A stretch of 54,971 nt of DNA from Chthonomonadaceae bacterium (lineage in GTDB: Bacteria; Armatimonadota; Chthonomonadetes; Chthonomonadales; Chthonomonadaceae). The position numbers were made by a program, and so were the translations under genes. Under the pieces are notes generated by a model, which saw only the letters and a program-made list of their open reading frames with translations, had not been told where the DNA came from and ran no database searches. The stretch's first letter is position 1. Each line of letters begins with the position of its first letter. The stretch lies in NCBI GenBank assembly GCA_027459665.1, contig DAIDHN010000015.1, forward strand, positions 1 to 54,971, given 5' to 3'. Below are positions 1-9,246 of the stretch, in pieces.

Positions 1-993
1 AAGTATGTATCCGACGGGTTCATGATCTCCAAAAAGTACGGCAGCGTACACACCAAGTTCTTCGTAGGCTCTTACCAGACCACCACCACTACCGCCGCAG
101 GCGCAGTGCTGAATGCTCCTCTGGTAGGTGCAGCCTTCGGCCCGCGCGCTGCATCCTCTGCCAAGCCGTTTGGGCTTGCTGCACAGGGGCAGGACCTGGC
201 CAACCAGTCGCTGGGTATTCATATTGGCGTACCCATCGCTCATGTGCTGACCCTTGGCCTTACCGCCATCGACTTTGGCACCAGCGCTTCGGCAGCGGCT
301 CCGTTCCAGAACGTAGTAGAATATGGTCTGAACTTCGGTCTGCACAAAATCGGCCCCGTCACCATCACCGGTGAAGTAGCCAAAACCGTAGCGCAGAAGA
401 ACATCAGCTCGGGCGCACCCGGTTTATCAAACGATGACGACAACGCCTACACGGTAAATGCTGCAGCCAAGTTTGGCAGTGTGAACGCCAATCTGGGCTA
501 CCGCTACATTGACCCGCGTTTTGCGTCTGCAGGCAGCTGGGGGCGTATTGGCAACTGGTATTCTCCTTCCAACGTGCAGGGGCCATATGCCAACGTAGTC
601 TTCAATTTGGGCAGCAAGCTTGCACTCAATTTGGGTGGAACCTACTACAGCGGCGCTCGCAACCGCGTGTACGGCCCGGGGCTTGGCTTCACCACCGGCA
701 GCAGCGTAGCAGATGTAACTGCAGGCGTGACCTACAAGTTCAACAAGAAGATCGACCTGATGGTGAACTATGAGGGCGATATCTACAGCCTGGCAGGCAG
801 CGTATCTGCAAGCGGTACACGTGCCAACCCAGTAGAGCAGTACATTACTCTCGGCACCAACCTGCATCTGGCTGGCAGCACTACGCTTGGCGTAGCCTAC
901 CAGCTGATCAGCTTCAACAACGAGCATGGCGGTTTCAGTACCGGCAGCTACAACGCCAACGTGCTTACATCACAGGTTAGCGTACACTTCTAG
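1..993 (+). CDS. Outer-membrane beta-barrel protein, C-terminal part
   Basis: The frame is open from the first base of the window, so the true start lies upstream and only about 330 C-terminal residues are present. The protein is rich in Gly, Ala, Ser, Thr and Asn, with alternating hydrophobic and polar stretches typical of transmembrane beta-strands. It ends in SVHF, and a terminal Phe is the usual recognition signal for outer-membrane barrel assembly. Charged residues are sparse and clustered in likely loops (for example a DDD run near residue 145). Barrels of this kind carry an N-terminal SLH domain in several deep-branching diderm phyla, but that part is outside the window. Function as a porin or passive channel is inference. 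Stop is TAG at 991-993, and 140 bp separate it from trpE. Confidence 0.7.
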   Translation, partial: KYVSDGFMISKKYGSVHTKFFVGSYQTTTTTAAGAVLNAPLVGAAFGPRAASSAKPFGLAAQGQDLANQSLGIHIGVPIAHVLTLGLTAIDFGTSASAAAPFQNVVEYGLNFGLHKIGPVTITGEVAKTVAQKNISSGAPGLSNDDDNAYTVNAAAKFGSVNANLGYRYIDPRFASAGSWGRIGNWYSPSNVQGPYANVVFNLGSKLALNLGGTYYSGARNRVYGPGLGFTTGSSVADVTAGVTYKFNKKIDLMVNYEGDIYSLAGSVSASGTRANPVEQYITLGTNLHLAGSTTLGVAYQLISFNNEHGGFSTGSYNANVLTSQVSVHF

Positions 994-1133
994 CCTGCGG
1001 CATGTTTGTTGCGCAGGGCCGCTGTGTAAGAAATTACATGGCGGCCCTGTACTATGTCAGGCAGACTTTTTCTCTCATGCTGTCACTTTGACGTGTGGAG
1101 GAGTGAGGCGTGATAGTGTAGAATAAAGCAACC

Positions 1134-2627
1134 ATGTATACACCAGATTTACAGACTTTTAAACAGCTTGCCAAAGAAGGCAACCTTATACCAGTAACAC
1201 GAGAAATACTGGCAGACCGTTTGACCCCGGTTTCTGCTTTTGAACGGCTGACTGCCGGTGGGAACTCGCGCAATTCTTTTCTGCTGGAAAGTGTAGAACG
1301 CGGCGAAAGCCTGGGGCGTTATTCTATACTTGGCATAGAGCCTTCGTTTATTCTTCGCACGCGCGGCAGAGATGTGTGGGTTGAGGAAAACGGGGAGGTA
1401 AGAACAGAGAAGATACCTGATGGGGAAGACCCTCTCTCTCTGCTGAAACGTGAAATGAGCAAGTACCATTTTGTTTCCCGGGCTGATCTACCTCGTTTTT
1501 GCGGTGGGGCGGTGGGTTTTTTTAGTTATGACATAGTGCGGTTTTTTGAAAAACTACCTGATAACCACCCCGATACTCTGCAAACTGATGATGCCTGTTT
1601 CTTTTTTACAGACACGCTTGTTATTTTTGACCATGTTCGGCACCGCATGCTGTTTTTATGCAATGCCTATGTAGAGGATAGTGCAGAGAAGGCATATGAG
1701 GAAGCAGTGTGCAAGATCGATGCACTGGTTGCAAGGCTTAAGAGCGCCGCCGATGCGGCAATGCAGGAAGGCAGCAGACAGGGCGGCAAGCCGGAAGTAA
1801 GACATCTTACCCCCCGTGCAGACTATGAAGCGGCAGTAGAGCGATGCAGGGAATATATACTTGCAGGCGATGCTTTTCAGATAGTGCTTTCGCAGCGGTT
1901 TGAGGTGCAGTTTACTGCCCCTGCGTTTGATCTGTATCGCGCATTGCGTGCTGTAAATCCTTCGCCGTACATGTTCTATATGGATATGGGGCAGAAGAAG
2001 CTGATAGGCTCTTCGCCGGAGATACTGGTTACAGTAACAAATCAAACTGTGAGGTTGCGCCCTATTGCCGGTTCAGCACCACGCGGGGCTACTGCCGAAG
2101 AGGATGAGCGGCTGGAACGCGAACTGCTTGCCAATGAGAAAGAGCGGGCAGAGCACATTATGTTGGTAGATTTGGGCAGAAACGATGTAGGCCGCGTATC
2201 TGGTTATGGAACAGTGCGAGTGGATGAACTGATGACAATAGAACGATACTCGCATATTATGCACATTGTAAGCAATGTAACCGGGCAGCTGGATTCTGAT
2301 AAAGACTGCTATGATGTATTGCGAGCCTCTTTTCCAGCTGGAACCGTTTCGGGCGCGCCCAAGGTGCGAGCAATGGAGATTATTGATGAACTGGAACCGC
2401 TGCGGCGGGGTTTTTATGCCGGCGCCCTGGGTTACTTCAGCTACAACGGCGATATGGATATGGCAATTACCATAAGAACTATGATGATAGATGGTCAGAC
2501 CGCTATATTGCAGAGCGGGGCAGGGCTGGTAGCCGATTCATCGCCTTCACAAGAATATCAGGAATGCCTGAACAAGGCTGGTGCATTGATTGCCGCCATA
2601 GAGAAGGCAGAGGCAGGTCTGGACTGA
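1134..2627 (+). CDS. trpE: Anthranilate synthase component I
   Basis: TrpE converts chorismate to anthranilate, using ammonia supplied by the glutaminase subunit TrpG, as the first committed step of tryptophan synthesis in the cytoplasm. The 497-residue length is normal for the family. The N-terminal half holds the LLES segment (residues 50-53) that forms the tryptophan feedback site, and the C-terminal chorismate-binding domain shows LRPIAGSAPRG, DLGRNDVGRV and FPAGTVSGAPKVRAMEII. These favour TrpE over PabB or isochorismate synthase. No trpG or other trp gene is adjacent, so the pathway genes are scattered. No strong Shine-Dalgarno sequence precedes the ATG, and I saw no leader peptide or T-box in the 140 bp upstream. 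Its end faces mccB with a 13-bp gap, leaving no room for a terminator. Confidence 0.95.
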   Translation: MYTPDLQTFKQLAKEGNLIPVTREILADRLTPVSAFERLTAGGNSRNSFLLESVERGESLGRYSILGIEPSFILRTRGRDVWVEENGEVRTEKIPDGEDPLSLLKREMSKYHFVSRADLPRFCGGAVGFFSYDIVRFFEKLPDNHPDTLQTDDACFFFTDTLVIFDHVRHRMLFLCNAYVEDSAEKAYEEAVCKIDALVARLKSAADAAMQEGSRQGGKPEVRHLTPRADYEAAVERCREYILAGDAFQIVLSQRFEVQFTAPAFDLYRALRAVNPSPYMFYMDMGQKKLIGSSPEILVTVTNQTVRLRPIAGSAPRGATAEEDERLERELLANEKERAEHIMLVDLGRNDVGRVSGYGTVRVDELMTIERYSHIMHIVSNVTGQLDSDKDCYDVLRASFPAGTVSGAPKVRAMEIIDELEPLRRGFYAGALGYFSYNGDMDMAITIRTMMIDGQTAILQSGAGLVADSSPSQEYQECLNKAGALIAAIEKAEAGLD

Positions 2628-2640
2628 AAGACTGGCTGGA

Positions 2641-4245
2641 TTACATGCGAAAAACCCCAAAGCGTGTTGCTTCGGCAGAAGCATGGGCAGCAGCTGCCAA
2701 CCCCAGGCCGATCGCCATTCTTGTGTCTGCAGGGTCGAGTATGCCATCGTCCCACAGCCTGGCAGTAGAGTAGTAGGGGCTGCCTTCCTGTTCATAGGTT
2801 TGCAAAATAGGTGTGCGCAGAGCCATCTGTTCTTCGGGGGAGAGGCTTTCTCCGCGTGCGGCAAGCTGTTCCATTTTTACACTGAGAAGAACGCTTGCAG
2901 CCTGTTCTGCTCCCATCACCGATATTCTGGCGTTGGGCCACATCCAGAGCTGCCTGGGTGAGAAGGCCCGTCCGCACATGCCATAGTTGCCCGCACCAAA
3001 CGATCCGCCGGTAATTACGGTGAATTTGGGCACAGACGCATTTGCCACTGCCATCACCATTTTTGCCCCATTGCGTGCAATGCCTTCCTGTTCTGCTTTT
3101 TTCCCTACCATGAACCCCGTAATATTTTGCAGAAAGACGAGTGGAATATTCCTGCTGCAGCAGAGTTCTATAAAATGGGTGCCCTTGAGAGCGCTTTCAG
3201 AAAATAGCACTCCATTGTTAGCAATAATGCCAACTGGATAACCCATCCAGTGAGCAAAACCGCAAAGCAGGGTATTGGCATAGCGCGGTTTAAATTCTTG
3301 AAAAATGCTGCCGTCTACCAGTCGCAGTATAATTTCTCTCATATCGAATGGCGTACTGAGGTTTTCGGGCAGAATGCCATAGATTTCGTGTGCTGGGTAA
3401 AGCGGTTCAGTTGACTGAATTTTTCCCGGTGAAATATTATCGGACACTTTTAGATATTGGCAAATTTCACGAACCATCTCAAGTGCCTGCTGTTCGTTTT
3501 CTGCGTAATAATCTGCTACCCCGCTGAGGCGCGTATGAGTATCGGCTCCACCCAGTTCTTCAGCACTGACTTCTTCGCCAATGGCAGCTTTAACCAGGGG
3601 AGGGCCGGCAAGAAAAATGGTGCCGTTGCCTTTTACAATCACAGTTTGTTCAGACATTGCAGGCACGTATGCTCCACCGGCGGTGCAGCTGCCCAGAACG
3701 CAGGCAATTTGCGGAATGCCTTTTGCAGACATTTGGGCCTGATTGTAGAAAATGCGCCCGAAATGTTCACGGTCTGGAAACACTTCTGCTTGCAGCGGCA
3801 GGAATGCGCCACCAGAATCGACGAGATAGATGCAGGGCAGATAGTTTTCGAGCGCGATTTCCTGTGCGCGCAGATGCTTCTTTACCGTCATAGGATAGTA
3901 GGTACCGCCTTTTACAGTAGCATCGTTTGCTATCAGAACGGCGAGATGCCCTGACACCATGCCCATGCCGGTCACAATACCGGCACCGGGTGCAGTATTG
4001 TCGTAGAGACCATGTGCTGCAAGCGGGCTGAACTCCAGAAACGGGGAGCCTGGGTCAAGCAGGGCATGAATACGTTCTCTTGGGAGCATTTTTCCTCTTG
4101 CCCTGTGCTTTGCTACAGCTTCGTCGCTGCCTCCTGCTATTGTTCGTGCATGGTAGGCACGCAGTTCTTCCAATAGCAGGCAGCAGCGTGCATGGTTTTT
4201 TTGAAAAACCGCACTGTTAGTATCTATATGAGAAGTAGTATTCAT
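2641..4245 (-). CDS. mccB: Acyl-CoA carboxylase carboxyltransferase subunit (methylcrotonyl-CoA carboxylase beta type)
   Basis: This is a biotin-dependent carboxyltransferase of the crotonase fold, moving the carboxyl group from carboxybiotin to an acyl-CoA. The length of 534 residues and the segments [31 protein letters not shown] and [12 protein letters not shown] match the beta subunit of methylcrotonyl-CoA carboxylase (leucine degradation) more closely than propionyl-CoA carboxylase. A related substrate such as geranyl-CoA cannot be excluded. The gene follows glyA on the same strand with a 27-bp gap, so the two are probably co-transcribed. The biotin carboxylase/carrier alpha subunit, an isovaleryl-CoA dehydrogenase and a hydratase, usually next door, are absent here. 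The start ATG lacks a good ribosome-binding site. Confidence 0.85.
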   Translation of the reverse strand: MNTTSHIDTNSAVFQKNHARCCLLLEELRAYHARTIAGGSDEAVAKHRARGKMLPRERIHALLDPGSPFLEFSPLAAHGLYDNTAPGAGIVTGMGMVSGHLAVLIANDATVKGGTYYPMTVKKHLRAQEIALENYLPCIYLVDSGGAFLPLQAEVFPDREHFGRIFYNQAQMSAKGIPQIACVLGSCTAGGAYVPAMSEQTVIVKGNGTIFLAGPPLVKAAIGEEVSAEELGGADTHTRLSGVADYYAENEQQALEMVREICQYLKVSDNISPGKIQSTEPLYPAHEIYGILPENLSTPFDMREIILRLVDGSIFQEFKPRYANTLLCGFAHWMGYPVGIIANNGVLFSESALKGTHFIELCCSRNIPLVFLQNITGFMVGKKAEQEGIARNGAKMVMAVANASVPKFTVITGGSFGAGNYGMCGRAFSPRQLWMWPNARISVMGAEQAASVLLSVKMEQLAARGESLSPEEQMALRTPILQTYEQEGSPYYSTARLWDDGILDPADTRMAIGLGLAAAAHASAEATRFGVFRM

Positions 4246-4272
4246 ATGTAAAGCAATCTAGTAGAAGTCTGA

Positions 4273-5664
4273 TTAGATGCTTATTCCCGGCACAGGGAAA
4301 CGGGGGTCTGTGCATAGTTCGATAACTTCCGCACGTATTTTAGCTATTGCAGCAGGGTCAAAGTGGTATTCTTTACCTTCTTTTTTACAAGCCGTTGCAG
4401 TTCGCTCCATCCAATCAGCAATCTGGCGCATCTGTTCTTCTCCAAAGCCTCTGGATGTAACTGCGGGTGTGCCGATACGCAGGCCAGAGGGTGAAAAAGG
4501 CTTGCGTGGATCATTGGGAACAGAGTTGAAGTTGGTTTCAAGCCCTGCATCATACAGAGCTTTTGCAAAAGGCTTGCCGGGTATTTTTTTAGATCGCATT
4601 ACATCTACCAGAATAAGGTGGTTATCTGTGCCGCCTGTTACCAGGTGCCAGCCTTTTGCGATCAGTGCTTCAGACAGCACTTTGGCATTGGCAACGATTT
4701 GCTGCGCATAACTTTTAAATTCCTGGGTAGCTGCCTCTGCAAAGCATACTGCCAGTGCTGCGATGGTATTGTTGTGCGGGCCGCCCTGCAGTGTGGGAAA
4801 GACGGCCTTGTCTATTCTATCGGGCAGGCTGGTTGCAGGGTCATCTTTCATTGGTCTGTTTTTGCAGAGGATAAAACCTCCACGGGGGCCGCGAATTGCT
4901 TTGTGGGAAGTAGATGTGACAACATCGGCATAGGGAACAGGATCAGGATGCACTCCGCCCAGGATGAGACCGTTGATATGTGCGATATCTGCAACCAGGT
5001 AGGCATCTACTTCATCGGCGATTTGCCTGAAGCGCTGAAAATCCCATATGCGAGGGTAAGCAGTTCCACCTGCAAAAATAACATTGGGTTTGAATTTCAG
5101 GGCGATGCGGCGAATTTCCTCGTAATCGAGCATTCCAGTTTCGGGGTCCATGCCTGTAACCCCCTGCTCCTGGTTGTAACCATAGAAAGCAGTTTGATAG
5201 AGAATGCCGCTGAAGTTGACATTCCAGCCATGGGTAAGATGGCCTCCGCTTGGCAAGTGCATACCCAGCACCCTGTCGCCAGGTTTCATAAGTGCGTAGT
5301 AGGCAGCCATATTGGCGGGAGACCCGCTGTTGGGCTGTACATTAGCATGATCAGCTCCAAAAAGGCTGCATGCTCTCTGGCGGCAGAGATTTTCTACGGC
5401 ATCTACAATTTCGTTGCCTTCATAATATCTTTTCCCCGGGTATCCCTCAGAGTACTTGTTGCAAAAAGGGGTAGCCATAGCCTGCATAACAGCAGCAGAT
5501 GTGTAGTTTTCAGATGGAATGAGGCGTATGTATTGGCTCTGGCGTATTACTTCCCGGCAGGTAAGCAAGTATATTTCCGGGTCTATTTCACGGAGGCGTT
5601 CGAAATTGGAAGCGGTAGAGACAAATTCAGAATCGAGTGAAGCTGGCATATCTACGATCGACAT
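4273..5664 (-). CDS. glyA: Serine hydroxymethyltransferase
   Basis: PLP-dependent enzyme that interconverts serine plus tetrahydrofolate with glycine plus methylene-tetrahydrofolate, the main source of one-carbon units. The PLP lysine lies in STSHKAIRGPRGG, and the N-terminal region has the family segments SENYTS and YPGKRYYEGNE. An upstream ATG in frame at 5700 would add 12 residues, but the ATG at 5664 is preceded at suitable distance by AGAAGGGA, so the 463-residue form is preferred. A sigma70-type promoter sits about 60 bp upstream. The carboxyltransferase gene follows closely. Nothing is missing from the catalytic core. Confidence 0.95.
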   Translation of the reverse strand: MSIVDMPASLDSEFVSTASNFERLREIDPEIYLLTCREVIRQSQYIRLIPSENYTSAAVMQAMATPFCNKYSEGYPGKRYYEGNEIVDAVENLCRQRACSLFGADHANVQPNSGSPANMAAYYALMKPGDRVLGMHLPSGGHLTHGWNVNFSGILYQTAFYGYNQEQGVTGMDPETGMLDYEEIRRIALKFKPNVIFAGGTAYPRIWDFQRFRQIADEVDAYLVADIAHINGLILGGVHPDPVPYADVVTSTSHKAIRGPRGGFILCKNRPMKDDPATSLPDRIDKAVFPTLQGGPHNNTIAALAVCFAEAATQEFKSYAQQIVANAKVLSEALIAKGWHLVTGGTDNHLILVDVMRSKKIPGKPFAKALYDAGLETNFNSVPNDPRKPFSPSGLRIGTPAVTSRGFGEEQMRQIADWMERTATACKKEGKEYHFDPAAIAKIRAEVIELCTDPRFPVPGISI

Positions 5665-5724
5665 TGAAATTCCCTTCTGTACAAATTGAAGAAACAGCAC
5701 AGTTTTGAGGCAGGATTTGGTATG

Positions 5725-5753
5725 ATTGTACCGTCTTCAGTATGGAAAGTCAA
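5725..5753 (-). promoter_or_regulatory. Sigma70-type promoter for glyA
   Basis: Read on the minus strand, TTGACT (5753-5748) and TACAAT (5730-5725) are separated by exactly 17 bp. Each box differs from consensus at one position. The predicted transcription start near 5718 gives a leader of roughly 55 nt before the glyA ATG. Confidence 0.7.
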
Positions 5754-5810
5754 TTGCAGCAGGCAGTCTGGCAGGGTGTCATGAGCAGTTTAGGTTCTGC
5801 CATGTTAAAG

Positions 5811-5845
5811 TTTTGCAAATAATTTGAGCCAAGATATTTGCAAAA
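5811..5845. promoter_or_regulatory. Perfect 11-bp inverted repeat, candidate operator
   Basis: Arms at 5811-5821 and 5835-5845 are perfect inverted copies separated by 13 bp. Each arm contains the octamer TTTGCAAA, itself a palindrome, so two palindromic half-sites lie with centres 25 bp apart. The element lies between the glyA promoter and the ECF sigma gene, about 70 bp upstream of the sigma start. Binding by a dimeric regulator is inference; the repeat itself is seen directly. Confidence 0.5.
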
Positions 5846-5916
5846 AGTTTTATGCATCATTTGGCAGGTTTGTTCACGAGCGACAAAATGTACTGATGCC
5901 AGGGCAGAATAACAAG

Positions 5917-6474
5917 ATGAGATTTTTTGAAAAGAGCAAGCGCAAAGAGTTTGAGAAGCTGGCGAAACCCTATATGAAGCCTTTGTACCAGGCAGCGCTG
6001 CGCATGACCAGACAGCGGGAGTGGGCGGAAGACCTGGTACAGGACACCTTGATACGCGCTTATGAGCGAATGGAGCTTTTTCGAGCGGGAACCAATTTTC
6101 GAGCATGGTTGTTTACAATTCTAACCAACAATTATCTGAACGACTGTGAGCGCGGCCGAAGAAGACCGCTTACAACTTCATTTGATGTGATGGGTGCGGA
6201 TGGAAGTATATGGGAGTTTCCGGCGTCTGAAGAGAACGACCCGGTAGCTGTGTTGATGACGCATGTGCTGGAAGAACAGCTGCAAAATGCGCTTGATGCA
6301 CTAGCAGATGAATTCAGGCTGGCAGTTTTGCTGGTAGACATGGAAGAGATGAGTTATCAGGAAGCAGCAGATGCGTTGAATGTTCCGATAGGAACCATAC
6401 GATCACGTGTTTCGAGGGGGCGGTTTCAGATTCGGCAGTATCTTGGAAAACAATCTGAGATAGAAATGCGTTGA
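5917..6474 (+). CDS. ECF-type RNA polymerase sigma factor
   Basis: A 185-residue group IV sigma factor that directs RNA polymerase to a dedicated regulon. Region 2 is recognisable by AEDLVQDTLIRAYERMELF and FRAWLFTILTNNYLND, and region 4 by LAVLLVDMEEMSYQEAADAL followed by the helix-turn-helix GTIRSRVSRGR. The frame extends upstream to a TTG at 5824, but ATG 5917 gives the usual N-terminus and has AGGGCAG about 10 bp ahead. The next gene, 14 bp downstream, is a zinc-type anti-sigma factor, so the two form a sigma/anti-sigma unit. The inverted repeat upstream may control it. The inducing signal cannot be read from the sequence. Confidence 0.93.
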   Translation: MRFFEKSKRKEFEKLAKPYMKPLYQAALRMTRQREWAEDLVQDTLIRAYERMELFRAGTNFRAWLFTILTNNYLNDCERGRRRPLTTSFDVMGADGSIWEFPASEENDPVAVLMTHVLEEQLQNALDALADEFRLAVLLVDMEEMSYQEAADALNVPIGTIRSRVSRGRFQIRQYLGKQSEIEMR

Positions 6475-6488
6475 GGCAAGGATAGCAG

Positions 6489-7280
6489 ATGGAAGACCGA
6501 TGTAAAACTGTACAAGAGAACCTTGCAGTATGGCAGGAAGAAGAGCTTCCGCTGGAGATTCGGCAGCAGTGTGATGAGCATATCGCTCAATGTTCACGTT
6601 GCCGGCATGCAGCAGAAGTTCAGCGGGAAGTAAGCAAGGCGCTGCGCAGACTGCGGCAGCTTCATTCGGGTATCACTCCTCCCCCCTCTCTGTGGCGCAA
6701 TGTTTCCAAAGAACTCAAGCGTCGTGAAAGCCACAAACAGAGAATGGTGCAGTGGCAGGCAGCATTTGCAAGCATTTTGGCAGCGTGCCTGATCATTGGC
6801 GGGGTATGGGCAAAATTGAATCACTCCAGCGCATTTCCGGCAGAACAGACGCTGCAGAATTATCGGCAGTGGTACAACAGCCAGAGTGAGCCTGTTTATG
6901 AGAGCCGCGACCCTGCTGCTGCAGCAAAGTGGCTGTCTGACCATTTACATGCATCTGTGCTGCCGATCGATCTTTCTCTCTCTCAAGCAAAGCTCAATGG
7001 TGCGGATGTGGTGCAGGTTGGTGGAGTGAAAATGGGGCGTTTGCTTTATCTTTCTGGCACTGCACATCTGGCCATATATGTGTCACCTGCTCATACTGAA
7101 TTCCGCTCGTTGAATAAAGTAACTGCAGATGGCAACAAAATGCGAGAAACTTCAGACAAGAACCATTTCACCTTGTTTGCCTGGGCAGCAAATGGAGATG
7201 GATATGCTGTTGTTTCTAATGCATACAATGAATGTGAAACTGCTGCAGTAGATGCAGAGCGACAAACAAATCTGCCCTAA
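6489..7280 (+). CDS. Zinc-type (ZAS) anti-sigma factor, membrane anchored
   Basis: The 263-residue protein begins with a ZAS-like module carrying His31, Cys35 and Cys38 (HIAQCSRC), the HxxxCxxC signature that binds zinc and holds an ECF sigma factor inactive in the cytoplasm. A single membrane span follows at about residues 90-108, and the remaining 150 residues would be outside the cytoplasmic membrane. The extracytoplasmic part matches nothing I recognise; it may sense envelope conditions. Position 14 bp after the sigma gene and the same strand support the pairing. Confidence 0.85.
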   Translation: MEDRCKTVQENLAVWQEEELPLEIRQQCDEHIAQCSRCRHAAEVQREVSKALRRLRQLHSGITPPPSLWRNVSKELKRRESHKQRMVQWQAAFASILAACLIIGGVWAKLNHSSAFPAEQTLQNYRQWYNSQSEPVYESRDPAAAAKWLSDHLHASVLPIDLSLSQAKLNGADVVQVGGVKMGRLLYLSGTAHLAIYVSPAHTEFRSLNKVTADGNKMRETSDKNHFTLFAWAANGDGYAVVSNAYNECETAAVDAERQTNLP

Positions 7281-7284
7281 CTCA

Positions 7285-7306
7285 ATCTGACATGAGAAGG
7301 TCAGAT
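7285..7306 (+). terminator. Hairpin after the sigma/anti-sigma pair
   Basis: ATCTGAC and GTCAGAT form a perfect 7-bp stem around an 8-nt loop, 4 bp after the anti-sigma stop codon. There is no T-run, so this may mark an mRNA end or a stabilising hairpin but is not a classic intrinsic terminator. Confidence 0.35.
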
Positions 7307-7450
7307 CAGTATGCTTTAAGGTATTTCTCCTCTAGTCTGCATACTCTATTATGTAAAACAGAAGCTGTGGTAAACTATGAAACAAGTTACCTAGTCTTCA
7401 GCCATGCAGCTGCAGCCTCAGAATGCTCAAGCAATTTCACAGGATTTTCA

Positions 7451-8437
7451 TTGATACTCACCGTTACCCCCAATCCATGCCTAGACAAAACCTGGCAGGT
7501 AGACAAGCTTCAGATTGACAAAGTTAACCGCCCTTTGCTCACACATACGCTGGCTGGCGGCAAAGGTGTGAATGTGGCACGTGTTTTGAAGACACTGGGA
7601 TGCAATGCTGTAGCGGCAGGCATATGCGGCGGAGCGACAGGAAAAATGATTCTGCAAGCACTTTCAAAAGAAGGTATTGCACATGATTTTGTGCGGGCAC
7701 AGGGTGAAACGCGCACCTGTGCCGCTATTGTGAACACGACAGATTGCACGCAGACAGAGATCAATGAAGCAGGGCCAGTACTCACTCGAAGCGGCGCAGC
7801 CAAACTTTTTGCCCTGGTCGATCGTCTGCTTACAGAGAACAACTGCAAGTGGCTAGCATTGTGCGGAAGCCTTCCTCCTGGCGCACCAGATGAGATGTAT
7901 GCGCTTCTTACTGAGATAGCAAAGTCGCATGGAGTGCAGACTGCGCTTGACAGCAGTGGGACCGCTCTGATACGGGGAGCTGAAGCCTCTCCCTTTTTGT
8001 TGAAACCAAATCGTGCCGAGGCAGAATATCTGACAGGCATGGCAATTGGGTGCAGGGATGATGCTGTGCATGCTGCTCAAATTGTACAAGAGAGGTATCA
8101 TATACCCGCAGTAGTGATTACTTTGGGAGAAGAGGGCGCCGTGTTTGTGTGGAACAACAAGCTGTATGTGGCTTCTTCTCCTGCAATACGGTTTGTAAGC
8201 GCTGTTGCCTCGGGGGATAGTTTTCTTGCTGCCCTGCTTTGCACGTGGATGCTGGGTGAGGGGGATGAGAGTGCATGTGAGGCATTGCGCATGGCACTGG
8301 GGGCAGGCGCTGCCAATGCAGAATTGGTAGGTGCAGGCTTATGTACCAGAGAAGCCATTGTACAGAAAGCGCGAGAAGTGATGGTGCATTGCAGCACTTT
8401 GCAGTCGTATAGCGCTTATAGTGCACAACAGCTTTGA
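7451..8437 (+). CDS. PfkB-family sugar kinase, 1-phosphofructokinase type
   Basis: Ribokinase-fold kinase that phosphorylates a sugar phosphate. It opens with TVTPNPCLDKTWQVD and AGGKGVNVARVL, both typical of the FruK/LacC branch, and has the substrate-loop GSLPPGAP, the nucleotide-site PNRAEAE and a C-terminal SGDSF that keeps the catalytic Asp (the usual sequence is GAGDS). The frame is open upstream, but translation most likely begins at TTG 7451, which follows AGGA by 6 bp and puts the conserved N-terminus in place, giving 328 residues. Substrate could be fructose-1-phosphate or tagatose-6-phosphate. No PTS genes are nearby. The next gene starts 16 bp downstream. Confidence 0.8.
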   Translation: MILTVTPNPCLDKTWQVDKLQIDKVNRPLLTHTLAGGKGVNVARVLKTLGCNAVAAGICGGATGKMILQALSKEGIAHDFVRAQGETRTCAAIVNTTDCTQTEINEAGPVLTRSGAAKLFALVDRLLTENNCKWLALCGSLPPGAPDEMYALLTEIAKSHGVQTALDSSGTALIRGAEASPFLLKPNRAEAEYLTGMAIGCRDDAVHAAQIVQERYHIPAVVITLGEEGAVFVWNNKLYVASSPAIRFVSAVASGDSFLAALLCTWMLGEGDESACEALRMALGAGAANAELVGAGLCTREAIVQKAREVMVHCSTLQSYSAYSAQQL

Positions 8438-8453
8438 GATGGGGAATGAAAAG

Positions 8454-8906
8454 ATGCTGCTCGGTTTTATAGACAGTCCTGCACAACTCGCAGTCGTTTT
8501 TCTGGTACTGCTAGTGATATTTGGGCCAGATAAACTACCCGGAATGATGCGGCAGCTGGGGCGTGGAATACGCGAGTTTAAGCGATACACTGTAGATTTA
8601 TCCAGTAACTTCAGACTGGATGACCCGGAAGCCGATGTGGAGCGATATAATTCAGAATATCGCCCGGTTTCCTACGACAGTTATGGCAATCCAATACCGG
8701 CATCTGCAGTAAAACCCGAATACAATTCGCCTTCTAATGCAGCGCAGCAGGAGTTTGAAAAGAACACCGCGTCTTCAAACTCTCATGTGGGTGATTTTGC
8801 CTCGCCTGCCATGCAGGAGCATGGGGTGGAACAAACAGGGCAGGGCACAGAGGCGGCAAAGCTGCCTGCTGTTCGGACAGCAGATCATACTGAACCAAGA
8901 ACTTGA
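8454..8906 (+). CDS. Twin-arginine translocase TatA/TatB-family protein
   Basis: One N-terminal membrane helix (about residues 8-22) is followed by the hinge FGPDKLPG and an amphipathic helix (MMRQLGRGIREFKR), the hallmark of TatA/TatB. The long polar tail of about 100 residues, rich in Ser, Glu, Asn and Pro, makes TatB more likely than TatA, although the two are hard to tell apart outside Proteobacteria. ATG 8454 is chosen because GGGGA lies 9 bp ahead; starts at 8421 or 8439 have no such site. A shorter TatA follows at 8965. No tatC is present in the window. Confidence 0.8.
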   Translation: MLLGFIDSPAQLAVVFLVLLVIFGPDKLPGMMRQLGRGIREFKRYTVDLSSNFRLDDPEADVERYNSEYRPVSYDSYGNPIPASAVKPEYNSPSNAAQQEFEKNTASSNSHVGDFASPAMQEHGVEQTGQGTEAAKLPAVRTADHTEPRT

Positions 8907-8964
8907 TCGTGATGCCGCAGGCTTTGCGGCAAAAAACGCAGGAAGCTGTGTATAGGAGAGACCT

Positions 8965-9216
8965 ATGGTTACCGTGGCAAACATTGAAAACCCATACATT
9001 TGGGTGGCAATAATAGCACTTGTGCTGATTATGTTTGGAGGACAGAAGATACCTGAATTGATGCGCAGCCTGGGGCGTGGAAAGCGCGAATTTGAGCGCG
9101 GCCTGCGTGAGGGAGATGTGGCTGACGATGAACTGCGAAAAGAAAAAGAGCGCGAGGCAGAAATTCGGCGGCGGGTAGAGGAAGAGATGCGCCGCGAGCA
9201 GGAAAAAAACAAATAA
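8965..9216 (+). CDS. tatA: Twin-arginine translocase subunit TatA
   Basis: An 83-residue protein with a single N-terminal membrane helix, the hinge FGGQKIPELMRSLGRGKREF and a highly charged C-terminal helix rich in Arg and Glu. This is the pore-forming element through which folded proteins with twin-arginine signals are exported. AGGAGAG sits just ahead of the ATG. It lies between the TatB-like gene and secG, so one transcript could supply parts of both export machineries. At least one Tat-type cargo is encoded in this window, at 47996. Confidence 0.88.
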   Translation: MVTVANIENPYIWVAIIALVLIMFGGQKIPELMRSLGRGKREFERGLREGDVADDELRKEKEREAEIRRRVEEEMRREQEKNK

Positions 9217-9246
9217 TATAACCAAGCAGGGAGATGAATTTATACA

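Noticed and set aside
4618-5640. Long open frame on the plus strand, antisense to glyA
   Set aside because: glyA is certain on the opposite strand, the product is Cys-rich and resembles no protein, and no ribosome site precedes it.
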